NCBI RefSeq assembly: GCF_003325355.1
Contig: NZ_CP030850.1
Span: 310,001-374,000 of the forward strand
From: Runella rosea
Lineage (GTDB): Bacteria > Bacteroidota > Bacteroidia > Cytophagales > Spirosomataceae
Reading direction: 5' to 3'
Length of the DNA stretch: 64,000 bases
The notes beneath the pieces were generated by a model. The model was given only the letters and a program-made list of their open reading frames with translations, searched no databases and was not told the origin of the DNA. Positions within the stretch are counted from its first letter, which is position 1; the number at the start of each line of letters is the position of its first letter. Shown piece after piece: positions 28,669 through 37,495 of the stretch. Both the position numbers and the translations under genes were made by a program.

Positions 28669-29514
28669 ATGATTTATCAGTACATTCAGCCTGCCTCGCA
28701 TTTACAATCGTATGTAAAACGATATTTACTGTTGCATTTTAAGGTTAGTAAGAATGGACCGGCTTTGATAAAATCGTATGCTCCCTGCCCCGAGCAATGC
28801 CTCACGTTCAATCCTCATGCCACGCTTACCAGTGTCAATCAGCAAACGGGACAGATCATTCATCGGACTTCCAACTACTTGTCGGGGCAGCAGGTTTCGC
28901 GTTTAAACCTGCACTTGTCAAACGATTATTTAATGCTCAAAGTCATTTTTTTGCCCGGAGCAATGTATCAACTTTTTGGGATTCCGTTGGTGCAATTCAC
29001 CGATCAATATTTGGATACGGAAACGGTAATTGGGAATGAAATAAAGGAGATAAATGAACAAATGGCCAACGCCGGTTCCTATCAAGCCATTATTCAAATA
29101 GCAGAGCGCTATCTCTGGCAAAAAATCAAAACCAAGAAAGCTCATGAAAACGCTGTGAATAAAATCGGACAACTTTTAATTGATAATCCAACTCATTTTT
29201 CGCTGGATTGGCTGGCGAACCAAGCGTGCTGGAGTCCAAGGCAATTGGAGCGGCAATTCATGGAGAGAATGGGCGTCAGTCCTAAATTTTTGGCGCGTAT
29301 CAGTCGTTTTGACAAGGCATTTTCGCTCAAACAAATCAATCCATCCCTTGATTGGCTAAGTATTGCGCTCCAAACGGGTTACAACGATTACCAACATTTG
29401 GTCAAAGATTTTAAACAGTTTGCGGGTGTCACGCCCAATGTAATGATGGTGGCGGAGAAAAATTCCCCTGAGCGTGTGTTGGGTATCGTCACCGACCGCG
29501 TCTCTACCCGATAA
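28669..29514 (+). CDS. AraC-family regulator, paralogue 3
   Basis: 281 residues from the ATG at 28669, which aligns with the other members (MIYQYIQPASHLQSYVKRYL). Sensor half to about residue 170, then LANQACWSPRQLERQFMERM and WLSIALQTGYNDYQHLVKDF with FAGVTPNVMM. The helix-turn-helix is nearly identical to that of paralogue 2, so they may bind the same operator. A TACTTTTA box at 28635 may be its promoter, but the shared operator is not clearly present. A 5' extension to 28597 is open but unlikely to be translated. Confidence 0.85.
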   Translation: MIYQYIQPASHLQSYVKRYLLLHFKVSKNGPALIKSYAPCPEQCLTFNPHATLTSVNQQTGQIIHRTSNYLSGQQVSRLNLHLSNDYLMLKVIFLPGAMYQLFGIPLVQFTDQYLDTETVIGNEIKEINEQMANAGSYQAIIQIAERYLWQKIKTKKAHENAVNKIGQLLIDNPTHFSLDWLANQACWSPRQLERQFMERMGVSPKFLARISRFDKAFSLKQINPSLDWLSIALQTGYNDYQHLVKDFKQFAGVTPNVMMVAEKNSPERVLGIVTDRVSTR

Positions 29515-29517
29515 ATT

Positions 29518-29563
29518 GGTCGTTTTTTTACCACCAATATCCTCCTAAAAGGCACCATTTTTG
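29518..29563 (+). promoter_or_regulatory. Operator-promoter site 4
   Basis: GGTCGTTTTTTTACCACC starts at 29518; the -7-like CATTTTTG starts at 29556, 38 bp later. It drives the membrane protein at 29578. Confidence 0.65.
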
Positions 29564-29577
29564 AAAAAAAATGCCTT

Positions 29578-30261
29578 ATGGAAAAAACCTACCGCTTTCT
29601 GCCTTATTACTTTGCCGTTTTTACGGTATTGGTTATTTATTGCTTTTACCAGAGCTATTTCGGTGAATTCCCCGACTTTGAGGGCGTTGTCAGCCCAATT
29701 GGTAATGTTCCGATTACCATTACGTCGGTTACTCACTTTCATGTTTTCATGATAATGGCATGGTTGCTGATGCTCATTGTGCAGCCGATTTTGATTCTTA
29801 AAAAGCAACTCAATTGGCACCGTCTGTTGGGTAAAATTTCATACGGATTGGTGGCCTTGATGATTCTTTCCTTTATACTGATTGTACGTCAGGAACAACT
29901 CAGAGAAAAAAGCCTCCCTGTTTTTGCCTCCAATCTGCTTGATCCTATTGTGTTTATAGTAATGTATGGTTTGGCAATTTATTATCGCAAAAAGCCCGCT
30001 TACCACGCTCGTTTTATGGTTATGACGATCATAGGTTTTATAGGCCCGGCGTTTGCACGTATTCAGGGCCCGGCCTTAGAAACCGTTTTTGCCTTGTTTG
30101 CCCTATTCCTTATCCTCGAATGGCGTACCCGAAAAATCTATAAACCTTACCTTATCAGCCTTGGGTATTACGTCACTCATTTGGGCATCGTTGCGTATCT
30201 TTTTTTTGGGAATCAGGCGTTGTTAGATTCCCTTTGGCATTTTTTCTTTGAGAAGGGGTAA
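29578..30261 (+). CDS. Multi-pass membrane protein (DUF2306-like)
   Basis: 227 residues with about seven hydrophobic segments. VTHFHVFMIMAWLLMLIVQP and KKQLNWHRLLGKISYGLVAL, with conserved His residues in the helices, resemble DUF2306-type membrane proteins; some relatives are haem- or quinone-linked, but nothing here proves it. It has its own operator-promoter site and is flanked by AraC paralogues 3 and 4, so it is a likely regulated target. Confidence 0.65.
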   Translation: MEKTYRFLPYYFAVFTVLVIYCFYQSYFGEFPDFEGVVSPIGNVPITITSVTHFHVFMIMAWLLMLIVQPILILKKQLNWHRLLGKISYGLVALMILSFILIVRQEQLREKSLPVFASNLLDPIVFIVMYGLAIYYRKKPAYHARFMVMTIIGFIGPAFARIQGPALETVFALFALFLILEWRTRKIYKPYLISLGYYVTHLGIVAYLFFGNQALLDSLWHFFFEKG

Positions 30262-30264
30262 TTT

Positions 30265-30310
30265 CAACGATTTTTTACCACTAAAAACCTCTTTTACCCC
30301 TCCATTTTTG
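30265..30310 (+). promoter_or_regulatory. Operator-promoter site 5
   Basis: CAACGATTTTTTACCACT starts at 30265; the -7-like CATTTTTG starts at 30303, 38 bp later. The site is very like site 4. It drives the SnoaL-like gene at 30345. Confidence 0.65.
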
Positions 30311-30344
30311 TACAGTCCTATTTTATACAATAACCTGTTCAAAA

Positions 30345-30791
30345 ATGAAAAATTTATTCTTTGTTCTTTTGTTTGCGTCAGGAAGCTTATACGCCCAAAC
30401 GGAAGAAGATGCCATCAAAGCTACGCTACTTGCCGAAGCAAAAGCGCTCAAAGCGCATCAGCCCAATGAAGTGCGGAAATATTGGTTGTTTGACGCCACC
30501 GACAGCAAACACACCATTGTTAGTGTAAACCTACCCGATGGCACCTACACCTCTCGCACGGGGGCTGATTTTGTCAGTGACGCCGCTTTCCCACCTGCCA
30601 TGCCCTTGAGCGTAAGTAATGCCGACTTTCGCATTAAAACGGCGGGGACGATTTCAGCTGCTAGTTACCAAACTACTTACACCGCCCCCGACGGCAAGGC
30701 AATCAAAGCGCACCGTTTAGTGATGCTCGAAAAAGTAGGCAAGGATTGGAAAATTACGGGTATCTCCGAACATTATTACATACCAAAATAG
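30345..30791 (+). CDS. Exported SnoaL-like/NTF2-fold protein
   Basis: 148 residues. The signal peptide ends at SLYAQT. The mature part starts with the helix EEDAIKATLLAEAKALKAHQ and ends with RLVMLEKVGKDWKITGISEH, the classic C-terminal strand pair of SnoaL/DUF4440 proteins. A ligand or enzyme function cannot be assigned. It has an operator-promoter site and precedes AraC paralogue 4. Confidence 0.78.
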   Translation: MKNLFFVLLFASGSLYAQTEEDAIKATLLAEAKALKAHQPNEVRKYWLFDATDSKHTIVSVNLPDGTYTSRTGADFVSDAAFPPAMPLSVSNADFRIKTAGTISAASYQTTYTAPDGKAIKAHRLVMLEKVGKDWKITGISEHYYIPK

Positions 30792-30885
30792 CTTGACAAT
30801 CAAACTATTGCCTATATTTAAGTAAGGATTATAGATTGTTTTATTAAGTAGGTATTGATGTAATAGTTTATCAAAAGTATTTGCT

Positions 30886-31728
30886 ATGATTTGTCAACGC
30901 ATTCCTCCTGCTCCACCTATTAGACAGTATATTAAGGAGTATTTGGTGTTGCACATGAAATTTGGGAAGGACATTCCTGCGCCTACCAAGGCGTATCCTG
31001 TTAATCCCGAAGAAGGGATGACGTTTGTCATAAGAGGCATCAAAACCGCCGAAACTGTAGAAACAGGCGAATGTAAGGTACGTCCGCGAACGTCTATTTT
31101 TGGAATGCCTGCTACCCGTCAAAATCTGCATTTGCCTTCCGAATACATGATGGTACACGTTCGGTTTCACCCTGGAGCCATTCATAAACTACTGCGTATA
31201 CCTATGTACGAACTGTTGCATCAATACGTAGAAGCGCAGGCGATTTTGGGGCGAGAAATTGACGATGTTGAAGACCAATTAGTTAATGCAACTACTTATG
31301 ATGAACTCCCTCGCATTCTTGATCGCTATTTTACCAAGAAAGTGGCCCGAGTCAAGTTTGGATTTGAGCCGATGGATCGCATCGGGAGCCTCATTTTGGC
31401 CAATCCGCAGGGATTTAGCCTCTCTAAAACGGCCAATGATGCCTGTTTGAGCTTTCGGCAATTTGAAAAACGCTTTGAGCGGCAAGTAGGTGTAACACCG
31501 AAGTATTTCGCCCGCATTTGTCGGTTTTATCAGGCGTATGAATTAAAAGATACCCGGCAAGACTTAGATTGGCTAAGTATTGCCGTGAATACAGGTTATA
31601 CCGATTACCAGCATTTGGTCAAAGATTTCAAACGTTTTGCAGGAGTCACGCCCAATAGGTTGATTCAGGAAAGCAATCTTAATCCCGAACGCCGCCTTCA
31701 ACTCAATCCTGAATTTGTGGGGTTATAA
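30886..31728 (+). CDS. AraC-family regulator, paralogue 4
   Basis: 280 residues. N-terminal sensor half starting MICQRIPPAPPIRQYIKEYL; helix-turn-helix region TANDACLSFRQFEKRFERQV and WLSIAVNTGYTDYQHLVKDF, then FAGVTPNRLI. It is closest in layout to paralogues 2 and 3. It ends 18 bp from the convergent rlmF. Its likely targets are the SnoaL-like and membrane genes just upstream. Confidence 0.85.
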   Translation: MICQRIPPAPPIRQYIKEYLVLHMKFGKDIPAPTKAYPVNPEEGMTFVIRGIKTAETVETGECKVRPRTSIFGMPATRQNLHLPSEYMMVHVRFHPGAIHKLLRIPMYELLHQYVEAQAILGREIDDVEDQLVNATTYDELPRILDRYFTKKVARVKFGFEPMDRIGSLILANPQGFSLSKTANDACLSFRQFEKRFERQVGVTPKYFARICRFYQAYELKDTRQDLDWLSIAVNTGYTDYQHLVKDFKRFAGVTPNRLIQESNLNPERRLQLNPEFVGL

Positions 31729-31745
31729 AAATGGCTTCTTTTGTT

Positions 31746-32714
31746 TTACTGCCAACGTTCCTGCCGCCACACTTTCTGTTGATGGGTTCCGAGGAAAGTC
31801 CATCCTATCATACGACTGACTTTTTGTCCTTGAGCCATTTCAATGGTCTGTATTTCAAAGGCTTTTACTTTTTTTAGGGCCTTGTATAAAAATGGCAATG
31901 TCGTTTTTTTAGAAACCAATGAAGTAAACCAAAAACATTGGTTGGCGATTTGGGCACTTTGCTCAATCATTTTGGTTACAAACGCTTTTTCGCCACCTTC
32001 ACACCATAATTCGGCGTTTTGTCCGCCAAAATTCAAGGTTTCTTTTTGGGAAGCACTCGTCCGTCCCAAGTTTTGCCATTTGCGCTGTGTTCCTGCAGTG
32101 GCTTCAGCCAATGAAGCATGAAAAGGAGGGTTACACATCGTGAAATCAAATTTTTCATTGGCTTGTACAACTCCCTTGAAAATGGCAGTGGGAGTTGTTT
32201 GCAAACGACATTCGATGAAGGGGGTAAGCACGGGGTTGGCCGTCACAATTCGTTTGGCATTCTGAATCGCTTTGGGGTCAATATCTGACCCCACAAAACT
32301 CCAACCGTAACTTTGGTGTCCAATGATGGGATAGACACAATTGGCCCCCACGCCGATGTCAAGCCCCGTAATTTCCTTACCGATTGGGATAACGTTATCA
32401 TTGACCGAACCCAATAAATCGGCCAAATAATGAATATAATCGGCCCGGCCAGGAATGGGAGGTCGAAGATAATTGGCGGGAATATCCCAATGCTGTATGC
32501 CGTAAAAATGAATTAGAATGGCCTTGTTGAGCATTTTGACCGCCTCAGGATTGGCAAAATCGACCGATTCATCTTGGTATTTATTGCGCAAAACAAAAGG
32601 CGCTAATGCGGGGCAACTTTTAATAAGTGCAGGGAAATCGTATCGGAAACGGTGGGGATTTCGGGGATGAAGGCTTTGTTTTTCGGTAGAAGTTGATTCT
32701 GATATAGACGTCAT
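31746..32714 (-). CDS. rlmF: 23S rRNA (adenine-1618-N6)-methyltransferase
   Basis: 322 residues. It methylates A1618 of 23S rRNA using S-adenosylmethionine. The N-terminal [16 protein letters not shown], the SAM-binding [16 protein letters not shown], the [10 protein letters not shown] strand and the catalytic [13 protein letters not shown] (N-P-P-F) are all diagnostic of RlmF (YbiN). The gene stands alone on the minus strand, convergent with AraC paralogue 4. Its upstream region is a long AT-rich non-coding stretch. Confidence 0.95.
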   Translation of the reverse strand: MTSISESTSTEKQSLHPRNPHRFRYDFPALIKSCPALAPFVLRNKYQDESVDFANPEAVKMLNKAILIHFYGIQHWDIPANYLRPPIPGRADYIHYLADLLGSVNDNVIPIGKEITGLDIGVGANCVYPIIGHQSYGWSFVGSDIDPKAIQNAKRIVTANPVLTPFIECRLQTTPTAIFKGVVQANEKFDFTMCNPPFHASLAEATAGTQRKWQNLGRTSASQKETLNFGGQNAELWCEGGEKAFVTKMIEQSAQIANQCFWFTSLVSKKTTLPFLYKALKKVKAFEIQTIEMAQGQKVSRMIGWTFLGTHQQKVWRQERWQ

Positions 32715-33247
32715 TGAGATTTGTACATTTTTGGGAAAACGTAAGTTACCGAAAAATCATCCAATGAATCGTTGAATTAAAGAATGATTTTTTTGGTAAA
32801 GTACCACGCTCTTACTGAAAAAGCGAGCGATTGTGCGCAATAGTCACTGTCAATAGATGTAGTGTATTGGAGAAAGATTAGTTTAAAATGTAGATATAGA
32901 GGGCTATTGCCTATTTTATATTCTTAAATTTCAATTTTAATCCAAATTTAATTTCATTCTAAAACAAAAATTTACGTATTGTACTAATTTTATTTCGCTG
33001 TAAAAATTAGTTTGATATTCTTAATCTAAACATACATATATACTTAATGGTCTATGTCTCTGAGAAAGTGGTTTGTCCATTTAGCCAGACAATAAACAGT
33101 TGTCGGTAAGTAGTCGAAAGAGGCTCCTGAAAAATGGTAGAACATTTTCACAGATAACACCAAACGGAAGATATTTTCCGTCAGTGACCCAAATAGATTT
33201 AGTTTGTATTGATCGAAACTGCCATCCTCGTTTGTCGATGGCAGTTT
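32715..33247. other. AT-rich intergenic region with a hairpin and a terminator
   Basis: 533 bp with no gene that I can support. It holds a 6-bp hairpin ACGGAA/TTCCGT (33164-33169 with 33176-33181) and ends in the strong hairpin at 33216-33249. A plus-strand frame at 33100-33294 runs straight through that hairpin and is not believable as a gene. Confidence 0.7.
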
Positions 33248-33249
33248 TT
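33216..33249. terminator. Bidirectional terminator hairpin
   Basis: A perfect 11-bp stem AAACTGCCATC/GATGGCAGTTT (33216-33226 with 33237-33247, 10-nt loop). The T-rich tail is best on the plus strand, yet the only nearby gene (33248-35623) ends here on the minus strand. Confidence 0.8.
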
Positions 33250-35623
33250 ATTTTAGAAGCAACACCAACTTTAGAAGCTGCTGATTACGAATGATTTCGA
33301 GGTTTATTTTGCCGTGCCAATTGACTTCTTGATATATATCCAAAAATGCGTGAATATTTTTTACGGCTTTACCATCAGCCGTTCTTATTACGTCTTTTTC
33401 TAATAAACCAGACTGGGTCAAAAGACTTTTTTGCCCAACCGAGGTTATGAGAATGCCCGTTTCGTCGGGCAATCCGTAGGCTGAGCGGTCCCCCAATCCT
33501 TCAATGTTTTTGAGTGTTCCTCCTAAGAATGAGATAATTGAGGTTTTACCGTCAAGCAATTGCGCATTGATAAGTGCTGGAATGATTGGTTGTAAAGCAA
33601 GTTTTCTTAACTCAGGTTTTTGTACCCCAAAGTCAGTCATAGAAAAATTTTTAAAGCCAATGAGCAAGGCAGGAGAGGAGGCGTTTACCCGATAATCCCC
33701 CGCCGAAGCATTGATAAATGCGGGATTGCCTGCCGTACTTTTCGCATCCGTGTTGTTGTTACGGGCCAATGCCAGCGAGGCCGAATCTGGGAATAAATTT
33801 TGGTCAATGTTCATGCCCCAGTCCTTCACCTGAATGGGGAAATATTTTTTCATGACAATGTTGTGCCTGAACTCATCGCCGCTGTTTTTGAACCACACGT
33901 GCGGATGAAAGGAGTTATTGACCATAATATTGTTTTCTACTTTGCGGTAAAAACCCTCCCGAAGTTTGAGCCCTCCGTTGAGACAAACGTTATTGTAAAT
34001 ATGATAATTCGAGGAACCATCGTCCAAATCAATGTCCCAGCCGTGGTCGCAACGAAAACGGTTGTGGCGGATAATGGTCTGTTTTTGAGCGTCTAACAAA
34101 ATTAGTTCGGGGTGCGCCGCCACAATGCTGTCCATGTAGCTGCGGTTGGCGTACCAGAATCGGTCACGCCCCCAAGAATTGAAAGCGCCGTGGTCGCCCG
34201 TTTCCAAGACCGTGTTAAATACGTCGTTGTATTCCAAAATATGCCCACCCCAGGCTCCGTCGCCGATGTTGATACCCGCACGTGGGGTGTTATAAATGCT
34301 GTTATGGCTGACCGTAATGGAGGCTGATAGTTCAATTTGGACTCCCGTGGCCTGTTTTTCAAGTTGACCCATGTCATGAATCAGGTTATTCGTGACCGTA
34401 CATTCCTGCGGAAAATTGTTGGTTTGGGGTCCGGGCGTTTTGTCCAATTTTTCGTAAGGAATCGAAAGTTCGTACCGAAACGAAGGCGAACGTGCCGCTT
34501 TTGGGTCGCCGATAAACGCCACCGCACTCGCGCCGATGTGGTGAATGTAACAACCGCTGATGGCGGTGTGTTTGTTGTAATTGCTTACTACAATGGCATT
34601 TCCGCCCAAGTCAGTGAATGTACAATCAGTGATTTTACAGTTTTCGGTGCCGTCAAAAAGTACAGCGCCGCCGCGGTAAAAAGTCCAGTCGCTGCGTACC
34701 AGCGGTTCTTTGGTTTCCATAAAACTGCGCTCGGTATGGACGAAGTGTAGGTTTCTGAGCTGCACATTACGGATAGGCTTGTTGGTCGTTCCCTTTAGTT
34801 CAATGAGATTTTTGAGCATGGATACCTCCACCAAAGCGGTTCCAAGATTGACGTTTTGGGGTGGGTAGAAATAGAGAATACGACTTGTTTTGTCAAAAAA
34901 CCATTCTCCGGGTGCATCCAGTTCTTCCCTGATATTTTCGACGAAACGGTACTGTTTATGCATTGGAGCGGGGCGGTTGTTTTGCCAACCTCCCTCTAGT
35001 TTTAATTCTCCTTTTTCGTCTTTTCCCGTAATGAGATAGTGAAACCCGCCCCATTCGCCCGAATGCAGGGCATGAACGTATCCGTCAGTCGGATTTTTCC
35101 AAGTGTTGACGCGCTCGGGTGAAATCGCATCGGCGGCAGTCCCGTGAAAAACCCGCGCGCTAGTATCATAGTTAGGATAACGGGCCAAGGGCTGTTGCTG
35201 ACCGTTGATAAAAAGTTGTTCAAATAGAATATTGGGCGGTACAACCGCCTGATAAATGCCGTTTTGGTAAGGCTTCCACGCAAGCTGTAAGGGTTGCCCA
35301 CCGCTGATAAAAACGGGTTCATTTTTATAACCTGTGATCACCAGCGATGCAAACGTCGCCTCAAAGGCGTTCATCGTCAGTGTTTTAGCTAAATAGTGCG
35401 TACCTTTTCTCAATTGAATAGTTACTTTCTGTCCCTTGGCTCGTTGGGCCGACAAGAGCGCTTTGGAGAGTGTTTTGAACGGTTTTTGTAATATACCGTT
35501 GTTAGCATCGCTGCCGTTAGGAGCCACATAAAAAGTGACTTGGGCAGTTGCTGATTGCATCAAGAATGCCGCCAAAAAGAGGCGAACGAAGCAGGTAAAT
35601 GTTGTGGATAAGGGCATAATCAA
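33248..35623 (-). CDS. Secreted right-handed beta-helix protein with C-terminal PDZ domain
   Basis: 791 residues. A signal peptide ends at SATAQ. FYVAPNGSDANNGILQKPFK opens a pectate-lyase-like beta-helix (about 30-640) with many N-x-I/V-rich turns such as NCKITDCTFTDLGGNAIVV and CYIHHIGASAVAF. LFEQLFINGQQQPLARYPNY is reminiscent of beta-helix glycoside hydrolases such as family GH141. The last ~100 residues read as a PDZ-like domain (GILITSVGQKSLLTQSGLLE, then DVIRTADGKAVKNIHAFLDI). It probably binds or cleaves a polysaccharide outside the cell. The exact activity cannot be told. Confidence 0.75.
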   Translation of the reverse strand: MIMPLSTTFTCFVRLFLAAFLMQSATAQVTFYVAPNGSDANNGILQKPFKTLSKALLSAQRAKGQKVTIQLRKGTHYLAKTLTMNAFEATFASLVITGYKNEPVFISGGQPLQLAWKPYQNGIYQAVVPPNILFEQLFINGQQQPLARYPNYDTSARVFHGTAADAISPERVNTWKNPTDGYVHALHSGEWGGFHYLITGKDEKGELKLEGGWQNNRPAPMHKQYRFVENIREELDAPGEWFFDKTSRILYFYPPQNVNLGTALVEVSMLKNLIELKGTTNKPIRNVQLRNLHFVHTERSFMETKEPLVRSDWTFYRGGAVLFDGTENCKITDCTFTDLGGNAIVVSNYNKHTAISGCYIHHIGASAVAFIGDPKAARSPSFRYELSIPYEKLDKTPGPQTNNFPQECTVTNNLIHDMGQLEKQATGVQIELSASITVSHNSIYNTPRAGINIGDGAWGGHILEYNDVFNTVLETGDHGAFNSWGRDRFWYANRSYMDSIVAAHPELILLDAQKQTIIRHNRFRCDHGWDIDLDDGSSNYHIYNNVCLNGGLKLREGFYRKVENNIMVNNSFHPHVWFKNSGDEFRHNIVMKKYFPIQVKDWGMNIDQNLFPDSASLALARNNNTDAKSTAGNPAFINASAGDYRVNASSPALLIGFKNFSMTDFGVQKPELRKLALQPIIPALINAQLLDGKTSIISFLGGTLKNIEGLGDRSAYGLPDETGILITSVGQKSLLTQSGLLEKDVIRTADGKAVKNIHAFLDIYQEVNWHGKINLEIIRNQQLLKLVLLLK

Positions 35624-35698
35624 AAACTTGGTTCTCAGGATGGGTAGTATTTAAAATAGGTGAAATACCACTTTTCTACTGTATTTGGAGTAATGCCC

Positions 35699-35932
35699 TG
35701 ATTTTACTTTGCTTGGTGGTGGGCATTTACTTTTGGATTGCTACCCGCTTTTTGCAGGTACGTTGGAAAATACAATGCTGGCGTGGCTCAAATTATTGCC
35801 ATTTTACAGCTCAGAAAACTCGCTTTCAAAGCCTTTAAAGATTATGAACAACAGCGAAAAGCAGGTTTGGATCCCGTATTTAGCCCTAAGAAGTTGGGGA
35901 TTAAAAATACGGATGAATGGGATAAAGAATAG
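35699..35932 (+). pseudogene. Remnant of the C-terminus of an AGCS-type Na+/alanine symporter
   Basis: An open stretch whose last ~48 residues (AQIIAILQLRKLAFKAFKDY, EQQRKAGLDPVF, then KLGIKNTDEWDKE) look like the cytoplasmic tail of alanine:cation symporters, where a helix is followed by DY-x-Q-R-K-x-G-x-D-P-V-F. The eleven or so membrane helices that should precede it are absent, there is no good start (only a TTG at 35738), and the sequence before about residue 20 does not resemble the family. It is best read as a decayed fragment left by deletion. Similarity is from memory and untested. Confidence 0.5.
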
Positions 35933-35956
35933 GAGACAGTATTTGATCAAAAAAAC

Positions 35957-36001
35957 GTCCGATTTGTACCAATAAATCTGTCAAATACTAGTTGAAATTT
36001 G
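35957..36001 (+). promoter_or_regulatory. Operator-promoter site 6
   Basis: CGTCCGATTTGTACCAA around 35956-35972; TACC to the -7-like GAAATTTG (35994) is 27 bp, as at the other sites. It drives the cupin gene at 36028. Confidence 0.55.
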
Positions 36002-36027
36002 CATAACAACTTTAAAACGCAAGAGTT

Positions 36028-36588
36028 ATGCAACGCAGAAAATTTTTATCCTTATCCACTGCCGCAGCTAGTACTGCGGCAGTAAGTGTATTAAGCGCAA
36101 ACGCAGCCTCAAAAATCATCGACAAAAATGGTTTTATCGTCAAAGCAGGTGAAGCTCGCTCGGGTGTGCATACGCCTTTTCAGGGGGTAAATCCAAACGA
36201 TGTGAAAATTTCGGGCAAAGACACCGATGGTCAACTGGCTGTTTTTGAGTATATTGGTACGCAGAAAATAGGCCCGGGCCTGCACGTGCATTTTCACCAA
36301 GACGAAATATTTTACGTTGTTGAGGGGGAGTACCGATTTCAATTAGGAAATGAAAAATCTATCTTGAAAGCGGGCGATACGATTTTTCTTCCAAGAAACA
36401 TTCCTCATACATGGATTCAGCTTTCGGACAGGGGCAAACTCATTTATACCTTGCAGCCTGCGGGTCAATTAGAAGCGTTTTTTGTAAAATTGAATACGTT
36501 AAAAGGAGTACCTACACAGGCTGAATTTGATAAAATCTTCTTGGATCATGGTATGAAGAATGTAGGTCCACCATTAAGCTTAGAATAA
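36028..36588 (+). CDS. Cupin protein with twin-arginine signal, copy 2
   Basis: 186 residues. MQRRKFLSLSTAAASTAAVS is a typical Tat signal. The cupin barrel has GPGLHVHFHQDEIFYVVEGE (His-x-His and Glu) and DTIFLPRNIPHTWIQL (third His). SGKDTDGQLAVFEYIG is shared almost exactly with copy 3. It is followed after one base by AraC paralogue 5, so cupin and regulator form one transcript. The enzyme activity is unknown; a periplasmic location is inferred from the signal. Confidence 0.85.
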   Translation: MQRRKFLSLSTAAASTAAVSVLSANAASKIIDKNGFIVKAGEARSGVHTPFQGVNPNDVKISGKDTDGQLAVFEYIGTQKIGPGLHVHFHQDEIFYVVEGEYRFQLGNEKSILKAGDTIFLPRNIPHTWIQLSDRGKLIYTLQPAGQLEAFFVKLNTLKGVPTQAEFDKIFLDHGMKNVGPPLSLE

Positions 36589-36589
36589 G

Positions 36590-37417
36590 ATGATTCTCCG
36601 AGATGTTATTCCCAGTCCAGCACTACGTGAGTACGTCAGAAAGCACCAAATCATCCGTTTTGTGTTTGGGACAGGGGTGGTTCCCCCCAGTAAAGTTTAC
36701 TCGCCCCGTCCCGAACACTGCCTTGTTTTTTGTCTCAGAGAGCAGCAAAATATTGGTTACGAAGGTCTTGCACCTCAAGCCTACCCCAAATGTACTCTTA
36801 GTGGGCAACATACTACCGTTACTACTCGGTACGTCGCTTGTGATTTTTGGGTGTTGCAAATTGTTTTACAACCGAGTGCCGTGTTTCGTCTAACGGGCAT
36901 ACCATCGTATGAACTCACCAATACGTTTATTGATGCCGAGGCCATTTGGGGTAAAGACATTCGAACCGCTCACGAGCAAATGTGCAATTCGGAAGATATT
37001 GAGGAGGTGATTATAATTGCAGAATCATTTCTGGAAAAGATTATACGTCAATCCAAACGGAATTTACACAGCGTGGATAAGGTAGGCTCGCTTATTTTAA
37101 ACCAATATCAATCTATTTCGATAGACCGACTTGCTGACCAGATATGTTTAAGTCCACGGCAATTTCATCGAAAATTCACTGAACGAATGGGCATTGGGCC
37201 TAAATTGTTTGACAAAGTTGTTCGATTTGAAAAAGCATTTCGTATGAAAAATGCGTATCCTCATTTAGATTGGCTAAGTATTGCAATCGCTTGCGGTTAC
37301 TACGATCACCAGCATCTGGCCAAAGACTATAAAGATTTTACCCATCTCAGCCCTGGTGATTTTTACAAAGTAGACACCCAAGCACCTGAACGAAACTTTG
37401 GGTTGAGAGAAACGTAA
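36590..37417 (+). CDS. AraC-family regulator, paralogue 5
   Basis: 275 residues. Sensor half beginning MILRDVIPSPALREYVRKHQ; helix-turn-helix region LADQICLSPRQFHRKFTERM and WLSIAIACGYYDHQHLAKDY, ending FTHLSPGDFYK. The start lies 1 bp after the cupin stop, which implies translational coupling. This cupin-regulator pair is duplicated in tandem right after (37496-38902). Confidence 0.87.
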   Translation: MILRDVIPSPALREYVRKHQIIRFVFGTGVVPPSKVYSPRPEHCLVFCLREQQNIGYEGLAPQAYPKCTLSGQHTTVTTRYVACDFWVLQIVLQPSAVFRLTGIPSYELTNTFIDAEAIWGKDIRTAHEQMCNSEDIEEVIIIAESFLEKIIRQSKRNLHSVDKVGSLILNQYQSISIDRLADQICLSPRQFHRKFTERMGIGPKLFDKVVRFEKAFRMKNAYPHLDWLSIAIACGYYDHQHLAKDYKDFTHLSPGDFYKVDTQAPERNFGLRET

Positions 37418-37420
37418 AAA

Positions 37421-37466
37421 TGTCCATTTTTTCCCACCAATTTCTGCGTTTGAATGGGGAGTTTTG
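37421..37466 (+). promoter_or_regulatory. Operator-promoter site 7
   Basis: TGTCCATTTTTTCCCACC starts at 37421; the -7-like GAGTTTTG starts at 37459, 38 bp later. It drives the cupin gene at 37496. Confidence 0.6.
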
Positions 37467-37495
37467 CATAATAAACAACCTAAAATCAAACAAAT

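Noticed and set aside
32785-32812. Another AraC-cluster operator (T-run followed later by TACCAC)
   Set aside because: The T-run and TACCAC are separated by GGTAAAG, and no -7 box lies 27 bp after TACC.
33100-33294. Plus-strand open frame of 64 codons
   Set aside because: It crosses the perfect 11-bp terminator stem and ends inside the beta-helix gene on the other strand.
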